A stretch of 64,000 bases of DNA from Acanthamoeba sp. SK_2022b (GCA_027943245.1 JANDJZ010000095.1:1-64000), one strand, 5' to 3'; positions 12,115 to 24,745 are shown, numbered from the stretch's first letter. Notes: a model not told the origin generated them from the sequence alone. A program made the numbers and translations.

Positions 12115-13333
12115 ATGAGAGGCGAACGGACTGCCCTCACTCGGCCAAGCACTGACGAAGAGGAGTCAGCCATTGTCTACGACTGTACGCTCTTGTGTTT
12201 GCATGAAGTGAAGATTCATTTTTGTTCATTTGTTCATCACTCTTCCTCAATGACCTGGTCAGCTTTCGATAGCTGGGGATCTTGGCTCCAGCGAAAGAAG
12301 CTTTGGATCGGACTCGGCGTGGTTCTCCACCAATCCTTCTTTATCTTTCGTGGAATGCAAATTAAATCGGTCCTGCTGATTATTAATTCTGCCGCTGCCT
12401 CAGGTGGGCTTGGTGGCCGTGCTGGCGGCTGTGGTGCTCATCGTGGGGCTGAGCGTTGGTTTGTCCGATAGCAGCAACGATGACAACAAAAACAACGACG
12501 CCAACTACTACAAGAGCGTGACCGCCAAGAACATCCAGCAGCATTTGACCAAGCTCTTTGCAACTGCACGTCTTGCCCCTCGCGTCACCCACCCACTCCA
12601 TCTGCTCTGACCTCTCTCTCTCTCTCTCTTCCTCCCTCCTGTCATGTTTGTGTTGCGTATGTGTCGTGTGTGTGATACCAGGCCAACAACCTCACCAACA
12701 ATACCGTCAACTCGCGCTCTGTGCGCAATGGGTACAACGAATCGGCGGCCTACATCATCAAGCAGCTGCAGGAAGTGGTCGGCCCCGACTTTTGCGAGGT
12801 AATGATCGTGAGGCACACGCGCGGCGCCATGGCGGCTGCACCCCCTCGTCCTCACGGCAGGGGATTATGCGCAGGTGTCGACCCAGGACTTCGTGGTGCC
12901 GGTGTATCAGCAGCTGGACGATCCCAAGCTCGTGCTCACGGCCATCGCCGGCAACGGCTCCTTCACGCCTCTCACCTACCAGCTCGGTATGGCGCACACG
13001 CACGCACACGCACACGCACACGCACACGCACACGCACACGCACACGCACACGCACACGCACACGCACACGCACACGCACACGCACACGCACACGCACACG
13101 CATGCACTCATATTCGGGTTGTGCCACAACCGGTGTGTGCGCAGGCGTGGACTTCCTCGGCATGAGGTACGGCGGCAACGGAACGTACAACATCAACGCC
13201 GGCATTTCGGTGGTGGCCAACGTGGGCTGCGATGCCAGCGACTACGATTCCGTTACCGCTGGCTCGATCGCCCTCATCCAGCGCGGCGGCAACTGTACCT
13301 TCTACGGCAAGGGTAATGATTTGTGTTTGAATG

Positions 13334-13364
<31 letters not shown>

Positions 13365-13709
13365 TCATTTACTTCAATCCCTCGTTTATGAATTGATTTT
13401 CTAGATAAGTTGTAATTGTTAATTTTTATTATTTTATTTGTTTTGGCGTGTGCAGCGCTCTTGGCCGAAGCGAAGAATGCGGCGGCCATCCTCTTCTATA
13501 ACCAGGCCACCACCACCGTGATCAGCGCGGCGCGGGTGTTCGACTCCACTTGGGTGTCCAGTACGCTCCTACTCGCTCGCTCTTTCTCCGTCCATGTTTT
13601 TGCGAGGCGCCTCACCACTGCTCTTTTGCCCACACAGCCGACCCGATCATCCAGATTCCTTCGCTCGGCATCTCTAACTCGCTGGGCAACACTCTCCGTT
13701 CTCTCAACG

Positions 13710-13777
<68 letters not shown>

Positions 13778-15105
13778 CTTGATGTGAGTTTGGAGCGGTG
13801 ATAACCCCCTTCGCGCTGTTCCAGAGCGCGGCCCCATCGAGCTGAACCTCATCACCCGCTCTCAGGTTGGCTCACCGTCCTCCTTTCGCTCTCTCTCTCT
13901 CTCTCTCTCCGCCTCGTGTCATGCCTGCCCAGCGGCCAGCGCACTGGGCCTGTGGCCTTGGTTGATTGTTCTCATGTGACCGCCTACTGCAGGTCACGAT
14001 CGACCCCACATTCAACGTGTTCTGCACCACCAAGAAGGGCGACCCCGCCAACGTCGTCATGGCCGGCGCTCACCTCGGTGCGTGCGCCTCGCGATGGCCG
14101 TGATGGCCTCACTCATTGGGTGCGTCGGCTGACTCTCTCTCTCTCTCTCTCTCCCCACCCCTCCCCTTTCCCTCCCGTTTGTCTGGGCCCACGACAGACT
14201 CTGTTCCCGAGGGTCCCGGCGTGAACGACAACGGCAGCGGCTCGTCGTCGGTGCTCGAGCTGGCCATCCAGATGTCCCGCCAGGGGATCACGCCCCACAA
14301 CAAGGTCACCTTCGCCTGGTGGGGCGCCGAGGAGCTCGGCCTGCTCGGCTCGCGGGCCTTTGTCCGCAGCATCATCGGCACTCCGGTACGCAGTGTCACA
14401 ACACACACGTGCCACCTTGTTGTCAGCTCCCCGAGCTGCTAACGGAGTGGCTTGTGGTATGCCGCGGTCCGAGTAGAAGGAGCAGGAGATCGTGGCCTAC
14501 CTGAACTTTGACATGCTGGGCTCGCCCAACTACGTGCCCGAGATCCACAACGGCACCGACACTCCCGCCAACGTTCGTCTCAAAGCCCGCGCACGGTTTT
14601 TATTATTTATATTTCAATTAATTTTTGTTTTTCTTCTTTTTCTCCCCTTTTTTTAAATACCTTTTCTTGCAGGTGCGCAACGGTAGCGTGGTCATCCAGC
14701 GCCTCTTCGAAGAGTTCTTCACCAACACACTCAAGAAGCCCTACGAACTCACTGGCATGAGCGGAGGATCGGATTATTACCCGTTCGTCATCTACACCAA
14801 CATCTCCGCCGGCGGTCTTGCTACCGGCGCATCCTCCATCAAGTCCATGGAGCAGCGTGCCGTCTTTGGTGGCTTCGCCAACACTCAGGTAGCTGTCTCA
14901 TGCCTATCGAAATGGGCGCCATGGCAGCTCACCACACACCACACACACGCGCACACTACAGTTGGACACGTGCTACCACTTGCCATGTGATACGCTGGAC
15001 AACATCGACCCCGTGTGCCTCCAGGACATGGCCCGAGCTGCTGCCTACGTGCTAGAGCGTCTGGCCCTGCAAAAGGACGTGCGCAAGTTTATCTACGGCG
15101 CGTAG
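12115..15105 (+). CDS. Membrane-anchored M28 metallo-aminopeptidase with PA domain
   Basis: Start at 12115 (MRGERTALTRPSTDEE). Exons at about 12261-12329 (FDSWGSWLQRKKLWIGLGV) and 12403 onward (VGLVAVLAAVVLIVGLSV) join to form a type II signal anchor. The luminal part has a PA domain (AGSIALIQRGGNCTFYGK, AKNAAAILFYN). The M28 peptidase domain keeps all zinc and catalytic residues: His in AGAHLDSV, Asp in NDNGSGSSS, Glu-Glu in AEELGLLGSR, Asp in NFDMLGS, His in CYHLPCD. The family removes N-terminal residues from peptides. The closest look-alikes I know are secreted actinobacterial aminopeptidases, yet this copy has over ten introns. It ends at KFIYGA, converging on the next gene with about 70 bases between them. 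Confidence 0.9.
12996..13104 (+). repeat. (GCACAC)n tract just after a 5' splice site
   Basis: A hexamer run of CACACG units starts within 10 bases of the donor (CGGTATGG) in the M28 peptidase gene and fills most of that intron. Confidence 0.95.
13712..13774 (+). repeat. (CA)n microsatellite fused to a 5' splice site
   Basis: The CA run begins directly at the donor GTAACACAC of an M28 peptidase intron. Confidence 0.97.
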
Positions 15106-15175
15106 GGAGAAGTAAGCACCAAAGAGATCGTCCTTTATTCCTCTGTCAAAAAGCGACCCAGAGCTAGAGGAATCC

Positions 15176-15532
15176 TTAGAATCGCTTCATGGGCGGGTGG
15201 ACTGGCGCATCGAACTCGCGCCCGTGCCTCAGATTGTAGTGCATGTCCTGAATCGCCCCCTTGAGCGCCTCCATTGCGCGCCTCTCTGCCTCCTCTCGCT
15301 GCCTGCGTCGCTCCTCCTCTTCGCGTCTCTTCTGTTCCGCCTCTCTCTTGCGCCGCTCTAGCTCTGCCTCTGCACGCCTCTTATCCGCCTCCCAGTTCCT
15401 CGCTATCTGCTCCTTGCAGAGATCGATTGCTTCTCCCATGCGTCTGGCGGCTTCCTTGAGGGCCTCGCTCTGGGCCCTGCTCGCGACTGGGCAGCTCGGC
15501 TGAGGCGGCTTGTAGCTCTTCCTGCTTGACAT
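15176..15532 (-). CDS. Small charged coiled-coil protein, unknown function
   Basis: A single-exon ORF of 118 residues. It begins MSSRKSYKPPQPSCPVAS, continues as one long helix rich in Glu, Arg and Lys (about residues 20-95: AEAELERRKREAEQKRREEE), and ends YNLRHGREFDAPVHPPMKRF. GC3 is high, as in neighbouring real exons, and the start is preceded by a normal spacer. I do not recognise a family. It could be a terminal exon of a longer gene, since introns are otherwise the rule here. Confidence 0.6.
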   Translation of the reverse strand: MSSRKSYKPPQPSCPVASRAQSEALKEAARRMGEAIDLCKEQIARNWEADKRRAEAELERRKREAEQKRREEEERRRQREEAERRAMEALKGAIQDMHYNLRHGREFDAPVHPPMKRF

Positions 15533-16010
15533 GGGGTCTCTTTGATGGCGTTGGTCGGTCAGGTGAATGGGAATCCCGCCAGGGCAAGCCTGCTCTACTC
15601 TGTCCCGTGCTTCCTTTTTTTGGGTTCGAGTTCACGATTTCATGATTTCTTGACTTCTTGACTTCGTGACTTCACCACACCAAAGCGAACGTATTCTATT
15701 CGCTCATGTTATATATGGTCATTGCTATGCAATCACGTAGCGGTGAAAGTTGGAGGCCTGCCGGAACTGGTTATCTTGGCGTTGGCCAAGGAGTTGTCCA
15801 CGTACTAGTCCCTGACTTCCTTCGGCTTGCTCACGTCTGCTTTTCCAAAGGTGCCCACCCCCAACAGCAGGTATGGCCTCACCACAGTGATTTAATTTCT
15901 TAAAATTGTAGTAATACATCAACGCCATGTTTTGTGGTTCGAAAAACATTGGCGATCCAAAATTGTTGACGGTCGCGCTCGAGGAGCTTAACCGTCTCGC
16001 ACGATTGGCC
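15533..16010 (-). other. Gap with coding-like minus-strand fragments
   Basis: No complete gene is visible. On the minus strand 15740-15860 shows exon-like GC3 patterns: YLLLGVGTFGKADVSK and YVDNSLANAK, or in another frame DNQFRQASNFHRYVIA with a stop. These could be a last exon of the RasGAP/PH gene reached by a donor near 16015, or the remains of another gene. I cannot decide. Confidence 0.35.
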
Positions 16011-19000
16011 TCAAGACCGGTCGGCGATCACCGAAAGCGGCCGCACGAGCGTTCCCTTGGGAGGCGCCGATGGCTGCGCATCCTTGTCGCGGAACAGCTC
16101 CAACGCCTCGTGCAGGTGGTGGAACGACGTGATCATCGAAGACTGGGCCGCCAGGCTCAGTTAGTTAGACTTGGCACACTCCTCATGCACGTAACGTAAA
16201 TAGATAAAAAAGATAGCTAGATAGATAGATAGATAGATAAATAATAAATAATAAAGATTGAAACAAAACGTACGTCGGCTTCGTCGTCGGTCGTGGCCGC
16301 GTGACCGGGGATGCGAGCGTGCTGTATGGCCTCGATCCACTCGCTGGCCTCGATCTCGTTGCGCGCCATGAAGAAGTACTTGCGGTACTGCGTGAAGATT
16401 TCGAAGCCGCCCTGCTTCCCCTCCACGAACCTCAGGGAGCTGTTCTCGAGCGGAATGACTCCGTTCGGGTCCTCGTCCTGCGATTCGTGTGTTAATCGAG
16501 ACGGGACAAAAAGATCATAGGCTGTGTCGCATCGTGTCGATGGTGCGTGCCTGTGGCGTTTGGTAGTAGCACAAGAGGTTGTCGTGGATGACGATCCACC
16601 GCCTGCACCAGGTGCTGTTGACCTTGGCCCCCATCTTCAACAGCCACCCGGCCTTGCGCGTGGAGCCCTGCACCGCCACCGGCAGCCCCTTGTCCTGCGC
16701 ACACGCGAGCGAGAGCTCGAGCAATGAGTGGCCACGCCCATACGTCCATACAAACGATCATCGTAACACGACACGCCGCACGGATGGGCCACTCGGTACC
16801 GGCGTGCACTCGACCTTCTTGGCCGCCGAGAGCCTGATCACCGATATCCAGGCCTGCGAGTGTCATGACATTTGTCAGCCGAGCAAGGGACCCGGGGGGT
16901 TGGTGGGAGGGGAGAGAGATCACCTCCATGTCCTCTCGGTCGTTGGCGCGGAAGAAGTGCCGCCGTTCTCGGGTGACGATCTCCAAACAGAAGCCGCCGA
17001 CCGACGACCGCTCCACGGCCGTGTCCTCCAGCGCCACGAAGCCAGCCGCGGTGTCGTCCTGCCCATCGCCATCACGAACCAACGTGGAGGGAGGCGCTCA
17101 GTGAGTAGACCGCACGACCACGGGGGAGGGAGAGGGGGGGGGGCAAGCCAGCTTACGTTAGGCGTTTTGAAGTAGTACAGGCGGCCCTCGGAGACGACAC
17201 ACCACTGCCGCTTCCAGGTCCTGACGCTGGCGCCCTGCTTGATCAGGAACCCCTCGCGCTCGGGCTTGATCAACGCACGCTGCGCGAGTGCAACAACCCC
17301 AGCAGGGCAAGTGAGAACCCCCGAACGAATGAGTGGCCGCCGTGCGTGCGTGCGTGCGAGCGTGCGTAGGAAGACTGCCAAGGGAGGTTCCTACCTTGGC
17401 GCTCTCGACGTCGGTGATCTTGTTGCGCACGCCGGGAATGACCGAATCGCGCCGGGAGGCGGGCTTGCGTTCGAGGACCTTGCCCTTGCGGTCCTGCTCG
17501 GCCTTCCACCACTCGTTCTTTGAGCGCTTGATGGCGTCCATCCAGGCCTTGACCGTCTCCTCGTCGGACGCGCAGAAGACGAAAGTCCGCTCGGCCACGG
17601 TAAGCTCAAACACAAACTGCGTCTCGGCGTCCCTGCAGCAACCGATGAGGCCGCGTCAATACACCGCTACGCGTTGCGTTTCGTTTTTGCGTTTTTCCGG
17701 TTTTTGGGTTGCGTTGCGTTTTTGCATTTTTTTTTCCCCGGTTTTGCGGTTTTTCCGGTTTTTGGTTGTTGCGTTTTTGCAGCTTGCGTTTGCGGTTTTC
17801 GGTTTTTGCGTTTGCGTTTGCGTTTGCGTTTGCGTTTGCGTTTGCGTTTGCGTTTGCGTTTGCGTTTGCGTTTGCGTTTGCGGGGGGGGGTCGCACTTGA
17901 GGTCTGAGCGGCGCACGAAGCAGTGCTGGATGGGCACCTCGCCCTTGGGATTAGGATCCGTGTGGGTCTTGTAGTAGAACAGGAGGTGATCCTTCAACAC
18001 GAACCACCTCTTCTTCCTGCATGTTGGCAATTTGCTTGTCGTTAGCCACTAACCAATATGCGGTACGATTGTTTCATAAATAGAAATAAATAAATAAATA
18101 ATAATGAAATTAAAAGTGCGCACCAGTTCTTAACCATGTTGCCTCGCTTGATGAGGTAGCCCTTCTTGGCGGTCGTGATCGCCGAGCTGGTCGTGGCCAA
18201 AGACGGCTAGTAATAACTGGTTGTGAGCCAGCCAACCAGCCAGCGCCCAAAAAGAGGGGAGGCAGAGTCTACCACGGGGGAGAGCGGGGCGGTCTCGGTG
18301 GACTTGATCTTGGCCTCGATGGCCTCCATCCACTTCTGTCGCTCCTTCTCGGTGGCGGCCATGAGGCAATAGGTGCTGCAGCGATTGCCATGGCAAAGGG
18401 TTAGAAGTGTCCCGACGACACAAAACGACCACAAAGAACCAGCGCACGGCATACCGGTAGTTGGTGACGATCTCGAAACAGAACTCCTGGGTGTCCTTGT
18501 CCTTGTCCTTGGCGTCCAGCTCGACCGCCTTAACCGTGCACTTGCCCAATGGGATCGCTCCGGCCGACGTGGCATGCTGCACCGAGCGGCCAAGTCAACA
18601 GAGAAAGATGGGGGGGGAGAGAAAGGAGGGGGAGAGGAGCGCACCTGCGGGCTCTTGAAGTAGTACAGGAACCGGTTCTTGAGCACGAACCACCGGGTGC
18701 GCCAGGATGACGTGACTGAGATCTCGCCCTTCTTCTTGAGGTAGCCCTGCATCTCGGCGTTGTCCGCAACGTTCTTTCGCCACGACTTGCGTTGCTGCGG
18801 TGCACACAAATAACGTATGTACATTCGTTGAAATTGGAATTATTGATATTGTTGCTCATGGTGAGATGTAAATTAAATGTGTAATTAAATAAAATGCGAA
18901 CCTCGTTCGACGTGACGATGACGCGTCCAATCTTGTGGATGTTGTACTTCATGATTTTCTGGAGCACGTCCAGGGCCTCCTTCTCCACTGATTGACGAGA

Positions 19001-19748
19001 GAGAGAGAAGAGTGGTGAGTATGACCATCGAGAGTGTTGAAAGGCAGTTGTCCATCGGCGCTCGTTTTGTAGAGCGGAAGAACGAGCCCAAGGGGAGGCA
19101 GTCACCTTGAGTCACGCTAGACGACGTCTCCTCGGGTTCTTTGAACTCAGATTTTATCTGGGTCGTGAGTACGTGCGTGTGTGTACACACGTTCGCACGC
19201 AGTAGCTCAGCGCATTGTACACTGGACGCGCGCACAGAGACACCCGCAGAGAGAGAGAGAGAGAGAGAACGTACGGGGTATGAGTTGAGGAAATCCGTCA
19301 TCACTCCCAGGTTTTCTGTTATGAAACCGCCCATGACCTGCGTCGTGTGTGCGCGCCGTGTCAATGGACTAGTCGCACGAGCAGCTGCCGGCCGGACACA
19401 AACAAGGCCGAGCCATTACCTGCATGAAGTCTTGTTTTCCCGGTCGTGCGCCGTTGGCCAGCTGCTGTATGAGCTTCGAGACCAGGATCAGGGCACGAAA
19501 CTCGGGACGATTTGGCGTTTCTGATCGGGACGCGCAAGGAGTTATACGCGTCCGCCCAGTTCGTGCGTCGTGTGTCATTGGTTGGGGGGGGGGGTCGAGT
19601 ACCCTCCATGATGGCGTAGCCCTTGGGGTTCAGGATGGCGGGACAAAGGAAGCGAAGGAAGAGAAAGCCAGCGACGACCTGCGTTTTGAACGAGGGGAAC
19701 TTTGACCCCACTTCCTCCTGCAGGAAGCCGGCCATCTCTCGAAAGCCT

Positions 19749-19822
<74 letters not shown>

Positions 19823-21390
19823 TGTGAGGTTTCCTTGCCGGTCGCCCACATGATCAAGGGCTGAAGTGTGGAGAAAGGCGCACGAGGGACAGTTGGCGGT
19901 CTGGGCGTAGATGGACTGCAGGAAATCGGTCACGACAACCTGCAAATTCTGAGCGTTCGCCTCTGCATTCGCTCCCTTCGCCAGTTTCATGGGATCGATC
20001 TGCGTAGGAAGAGCCCTTAGCGCGCGAACGCCCAAGACAAGCGAGAGAGCTTTCGATTGGTCAAAGGGAAATACCTCCAGTGCTTCTGGAGGAAAGTGGT
20101 CGTGCTGGCACAGGCGCAGCATCGGGCCCAGCAAGCAAGCCTGAGACACATCAACCAATTAAATAAACAAAGCGGTAAATAAATGCACTCGTGCGAGTGC
20201 ACTTTCCTTCGAGCCTTGGGGGGCGTACCTGCAGATAGACTAGGCCCACTTCCTTGGCATAGGCTGAAAGCACCTTGGTGGCGATGCTGTCCTGTCGGAA
20301 GAGCGTGGAGGGGTCTATTGTGTACATGACTTCTTTCGCGACCATCTGCTTCGCCAGCGGCAGTATTCGGTCGTTGGCGTGGAACAGCCTGGGCGATGCG
20401 CGACAGTGAGCAGCGCGAGACCAATCGCATGAGCCGTTGAGCTGGCGGGTTGTACCTGACTGTCGCCGTTAGAAACTTCTCGTACTCCTCCGACTCGGCA
20501 AGAGCGTCGCACGCGGCAAGGATGACTTTGGCAGACGGTTGCAACAGAATCTGCGCGAAGGTGCGTGGAGCGGGTCTCGCAATCAACCAATCTGTCGCAG
20601 CGCGCCACACTACTGCTGGGGCGAGTGTACCTGTTTGAGTGTGACATAGGCGTCACCATGCTCCTCGTTGGACCGTTGGACAGGCTCCGGCTTACTCTTG
20701 GCCTCTGCTTCACAGTGCTGCAGTTGATCCTGCTTGCTCCTCATGTCCGCCTCGCGCTGTGACCCCAAGCTGAACTTCCTCTCACCTACCCACGTACGTA
20801 CACCAACCGCACAAGACGAGAGACGCGTAAGTGAGACAACCCAAAAATTGGTAAGCTGAGTGCGCACCGCCTCTGGGCGAAATGTTTGTCCCAAAGGAGC
20901 GCCGCGGCGAGCCCTGCGCTGCTTGCCCTGAGGCCAGCGGTAATGCTGGGTACCGGGCTTAGACCAAAGAAATCTGAATTGGGTGACGTGAAACCAGTGC
21001 GTACCGGGAATGGGGTCGTCTCGTCGCGAAATTGGACGACCACTCGCTCGTACGCTGTCATCAGCTGTCGTCAATCGGAGCCGGTTCATCTCACCTCGCA
21101 CTACTGAGCAATTGATAAGAAATTGAATTTAAAAAATAGAATAATCCCTGTAAATCTTGGGCTTGTCAGGTGATGTACATACCTTCCACAGCGGTGGGAG
21201 AGTCTGGAGGCTTGGTGGCATCTTCTAAATCTGCAGAGGGCCGCTTGCGGTTCCAACCTCTGGGAGAGTGCGGCAATGCCACCTCCGCGCTACCAATCGA
21301 CCGGGGCAGGGCTGCACCCCAACCACCAGCAGCTTGCTCCACCACAAGAGGCTGAGGCGTTGCTGCCGCAGGTGTGGTGGGTTGTTCCAT
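16011..21390 (-). CDS. RasGAP protein with four C-terminal PH domains
   Basis: The likely start is the ATG at 21390 (MEQPTTPAAATPQ). After a charged region (FSLGSQREADMRSKQDQ) comes a RasGAP domain. It shows FLTATVRY, PSTLFRQDSIATKVLSAY (arginine finger in TLFR), VVAGFLFLRFLCPAILNP (the FLR..CPAI signature) and LILVSKLIQQLAN. Four PH domains follow, each with the K..W..RWFVL-type strand: GYLKKKGEISVTSSWRTRWF, GYLIKRGNMVKNW/KKRWFVL, GFLIKQGASVRTWKRQW and GWLLKMGAKVNSTWCRRW. Each ends in a Trp-containing helix (WMEAIEAKI, WMDAIKRS, AWISVIRL, WIEAIQHA). The last exon ends TLVRPLSVIADRS. The family switches off Ras at membranes; the PH array suggests phosphoinositide recruitment (inference). It has many short introns, and N-terminal exon joins are approximate. 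Confidence 0.85.
17807..17880. repeat. (TTTGCG)n minisatellite
   Basis: About twelve exact TTTGCG units lie near the 5' splice site (sense strand CGCAAA) of a RasGAP/PH-gene intron. They are followed by a G run on the + strand and flanked by degenerate copies (17680-17806). Confidence 0.95.
19751..19822. repeat. (CA)n + (GA)n compound tract
   Basis: On the sense (minus) strand this is (CT)n followed by (TG)n running straight into the acceptor TGCAG of a RasGAP intron. Confidence 0.95.
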
Positions 21391-21632
21391 CTCCTTTTCC
21401 CTCGCCTTCTCTTGGTGCGGCGAATGGTTGCAACACGCAACAATTATTACACACCGGCTCAAGTGTGCCACAGGCAAGATGAGAAATTCTTAAAGAAATA
21501 GCGAAGGCACTCGACGGAAAGGCGAGAGAGGACAACGAGCTGGCTAATCAAAAATAAGACACGGAGTAAACGTGGCACCTGCCTGTACATCGATCAAAGA
21601 AAAACAAAAAAAAGCGCATCAAGAAGAAGTGA

Positions 21633-24600
21633 ATGAGCTCGCCCTCTTCCGATGCTCCCATCCACTTCACCAGGGAAGTAACCTGGTACGCCATCGCCTT
21701 TTACTTTTTCTTGCTGGACGTGCTGATGCCTGACTCTTCTCTATGTTCCAGGATTGATTCTTCCTGTTGTCAATCTTGTGGGGCTACTTCGTGGATCCCA
21801 TGGAAGGTACGCGATCTTTGCGTGCCGATGCCGCAGACCATCGCGTGGCCAAAGAAATAACATTTTGCTTTCTCCCACCAACGTGCACAGCACCATTGCA
21901 GGGCTTGTGGTGGCTGCTTCTGCCAGAACTGCTCGAGTAAATCTTTGGCTCTGCCACCCAAACATCCTACTCCCGTCCGAGTCTGTGACAAATGTTACAA
22001 CAAGTACCAAGGGTATGCGCTCGCTTATCCAGATTTTCATTCTTGAGCAAGAAGTTCACTGCTGCTGTTTGTGCCCTGCAGACGGCCGACTCAGCCTACC
22101 GCCAAGCCCGAAGCAGGGCCTCCGATGTCCGCTACCCTTCCCGTTGACTTCTTCACCCGCAAGATAGATGACTATAGCGGCCCGAGGGTACGCGACTCCA
22201 ACCTGTCCTGTTCGGTTGTGTCTCTGCTAAGCGTGTGTGTGTGGTGCCATTCCAATAGGCGACGCCCAAAGATCCGATGGCGGCGAGCGCGGGCAGCTTT
22301 GACTCGGCCGATTCGCCAAAGGCCAAGTGGCTTACCGATCGTCCGGCCTCCTATTACTACTCGGCTCCGCCCGTGGTCTCGCCGGCCATAGAACCAGTCG
22401 AAGAGGAAGTAGGAGGAGAAGAAGACGAAGCGGAGGAGAAAACGGAAGAGCAAGCGTCATTCGAAAAGGCGAGCGCCTCTGGTTCCTCGTCTTCGACCCA
22501 GAGCGAAACTGCCACGGATGCACAGGAAGAGGACCAGGCCGAGGCCAAAGGCAAAGAAAGAGAAGATGCGGAACGTAGCGAAGGTGGAGATGGTGCCGAT
22601 GGAGGAGTGGAGGAACGGCACACCCCGGCGCACGCCGAGCAGGAGGAAGACGTGAACGAGGGAGGCGAGGCGAGGGCCGAAGGAGAGGAGGGAGACAATG
22701 AACATAGCCCCAACATCGAAGAGGTCAGCCATGCCGTGACCGAGCCGAACGAGCCGCCAACGAACGTCGAGCCCCATGATGACCCAAACCAAACCAACGA
22801 GGAGAGCAATGAGAAGGAGGGAGAAAGCAACGGCCAGGCTGGCGTGAAGGAGCAGGTTGGAACAGTTGAGGAGGAGCCCAGTCCAAGCGAGCCCGAGTCG
22901 GGCGGCGCAGAGGGGACACCGGCGGTGGCTCCAAATGTGGACACCGAAAGGGAAAACGGCGAGGCCCCAGTCGTCGACGAGACCAGTGATACCGTCGTGG
23001 CCACGGAGGAGCCGAAGCAGGCTGCGGCGGCCGTAGCCACCGACGAGAAAGTGATGCAGTTGAAGGAGATCATCAAGCTGACAGAGGAGGAGGAGAAGGA
23101 GGAGAAGGAAAAGATGGAAGCCATCCAGAACAAGCTGAAGAACATGCGGGCCAACACCGTAAGAGAATGGCTGGAGGTGGGCAGTCTCGCCCTCAAGGAG
23201 CTCTCCTCTTCCATATTCTACGGCCTGCGTGATTCTCTTCGAGTCAAGCACGCCACCATCTCCATCCAGGTACCTTTACCCTTCTTCATCATCATCATCA
23301 TCGCGGCGGGTCTCCTCCTAATGATATGTTATATATTGCTTTGACACGTTGCGTCCGTGTAGAAGTCCAACAGGGTCTACAACCACATCATCGACACGGT
23401 CATCTTGAACGGACCGCTGCTCCTCCTCATGTACATTCTTTTTAAATACCTCTTCGAGCCCCACTTCCACTCCATGCTCAACTTCAAGGAGCATCGCGGC
23501 TTCTCCCTCGTGCTTGTACAAATTATGGAGTTCCTGCTCAAGACCTCCTTCTTGGTACGCCCTTTAGCGCTACTTGCCTCTATCTGCCCGCGAGGTTCTT
23601 GCAAGGGCCTTTCGCAGAAAGCTTTTCTCACTTGTACACTACATCGCTCCTTCTGTTTCTTCACAGGTTCTGTGGGTGGGTCCAATCTACGTCCTCTCCG
23701 TTGTCCTGAACATGCAATGGTCGCAAGAAGTCGGCAACGGGGCGTTCTCCCTCTACCTCTACATCAGAAGGGGGAAGACCGTACAGAAGGCCTCCAAACC
23801 GTACGCACAATTATACCTTACCGCGTGCTGTCCCTGTAATCACATCTGTGCTGATTGGCATTTGACGTGCTTTGTGTGCGCAGACTGTCGGACACGATAG
23901 CTCAGATCATATACTGGCAAGTCATCTTCGGAGTTTTCAACTTGCTCAACTTCCTGTGTAAATTCGTTCCCATAGGTACCGTTGGCAGTCGTCGCTCCTG
24001 GAGTTGGTTCAAATGACCGCAGATCACTGACCTTCACTGATTCGTCGCAACGACCACAGTCGGCCCGCCCTTCTACTTTGTCTGCCTGTGTTGGCTGAAT
24101 GCCGTCTATTGCTTTGACTACAAGTGGGGCAACCAGGTGCGCCTCTCCGCCCCGGTGAAGCATTCAAACGCCACGGTGCGTGGTCTGACCTCCGCGCCAT
24201 GCAGAAGTGGAGCTTGCACAAGAAGATCAGCTATTGCGAGACCCGCTGGCTCTACTTCGTCGGGTTTGGTACGTCGCGCTACTATCGTGTCTGGGGAGCA
24301 GTCTCTCATATGAGGAGCATCTCTTTTTGGCAGGATTGCCAATAACGTTGGCCACGTTCTTCTTTGAGTACGTCATAAGCTACTCTCTCGTGTCGCTGCT
24401 GTTCCCAATGGTACGTCATCACTCGCAGGCCGATAAGGGCACAACGCTCCTTTTGTCTCGTTGTCGTGTGCGCCATACATAACTAAGGACTCTGGTGCGC
24501 AGTTCATCCCAATGGCCATGTACGGCTCGCCCAAGACGCAGAGCCTGTGGAAACCGATCCCGATGTCGAGGTTCCTGGATAGCAGCATCATCGCGCCGCT

Positions 24601-24745
24601 CATCCGGTTCATCTTCACCCTGCCCTCGCAAGTGGAGAAGCTCGAGCAGAAAGCCGACACCATCGTGCGCTTCCTGGTCTTTGCCGTGTGCGCCTCGGTC
24701 GTCCTGGGCGTGGGGACCTACCTGCTGCGCTATCTCGTCTTCTGA
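21633..24745 (+). CDS. FYVE zinc finger fused to EI24-like membrane domain
   Basis: Exons 1-3 join in phase: [36 protein letters not shown], then [17 protein letters not shown] and [14 protein letters not shown]. Together they give a full FYVE finger (W..D, HHCR, RVC and eight Cys/His ligands). FYVE domains bind PtdIns3P. A Glu-rich linker of roughly 300 residues (exon 22259-23271) ends in a coiled coil ([15 protein letters not shown]). Next come 6-7 exons of a hydrophobic multi-span domain: [67 protein letters not shown], then [19 protein letters not shown] and [16 protein letters not shown]. This series matches EI24/EPG-4 proteins (YCFEYKW, then the RNWPYYFGFGLP-like block). EI24 is an ER membrane protein needed for autophagosome maturation. 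An ER protein able to read PtdIns3P is inferred. Confidence 0.85.

Noticed and set aside
12972..13165. His/Ala and Arg/Val repeat peptides over the CACACG tract
   Set aside because: The tract lies inside an intron bounded by good splice sites in the M28 peptidase gene.
17807..17880. CRISPR-like or telomere-like array
   Set aside because: It is a simple TTTGCG tandem run with no spacers, located in an intron.
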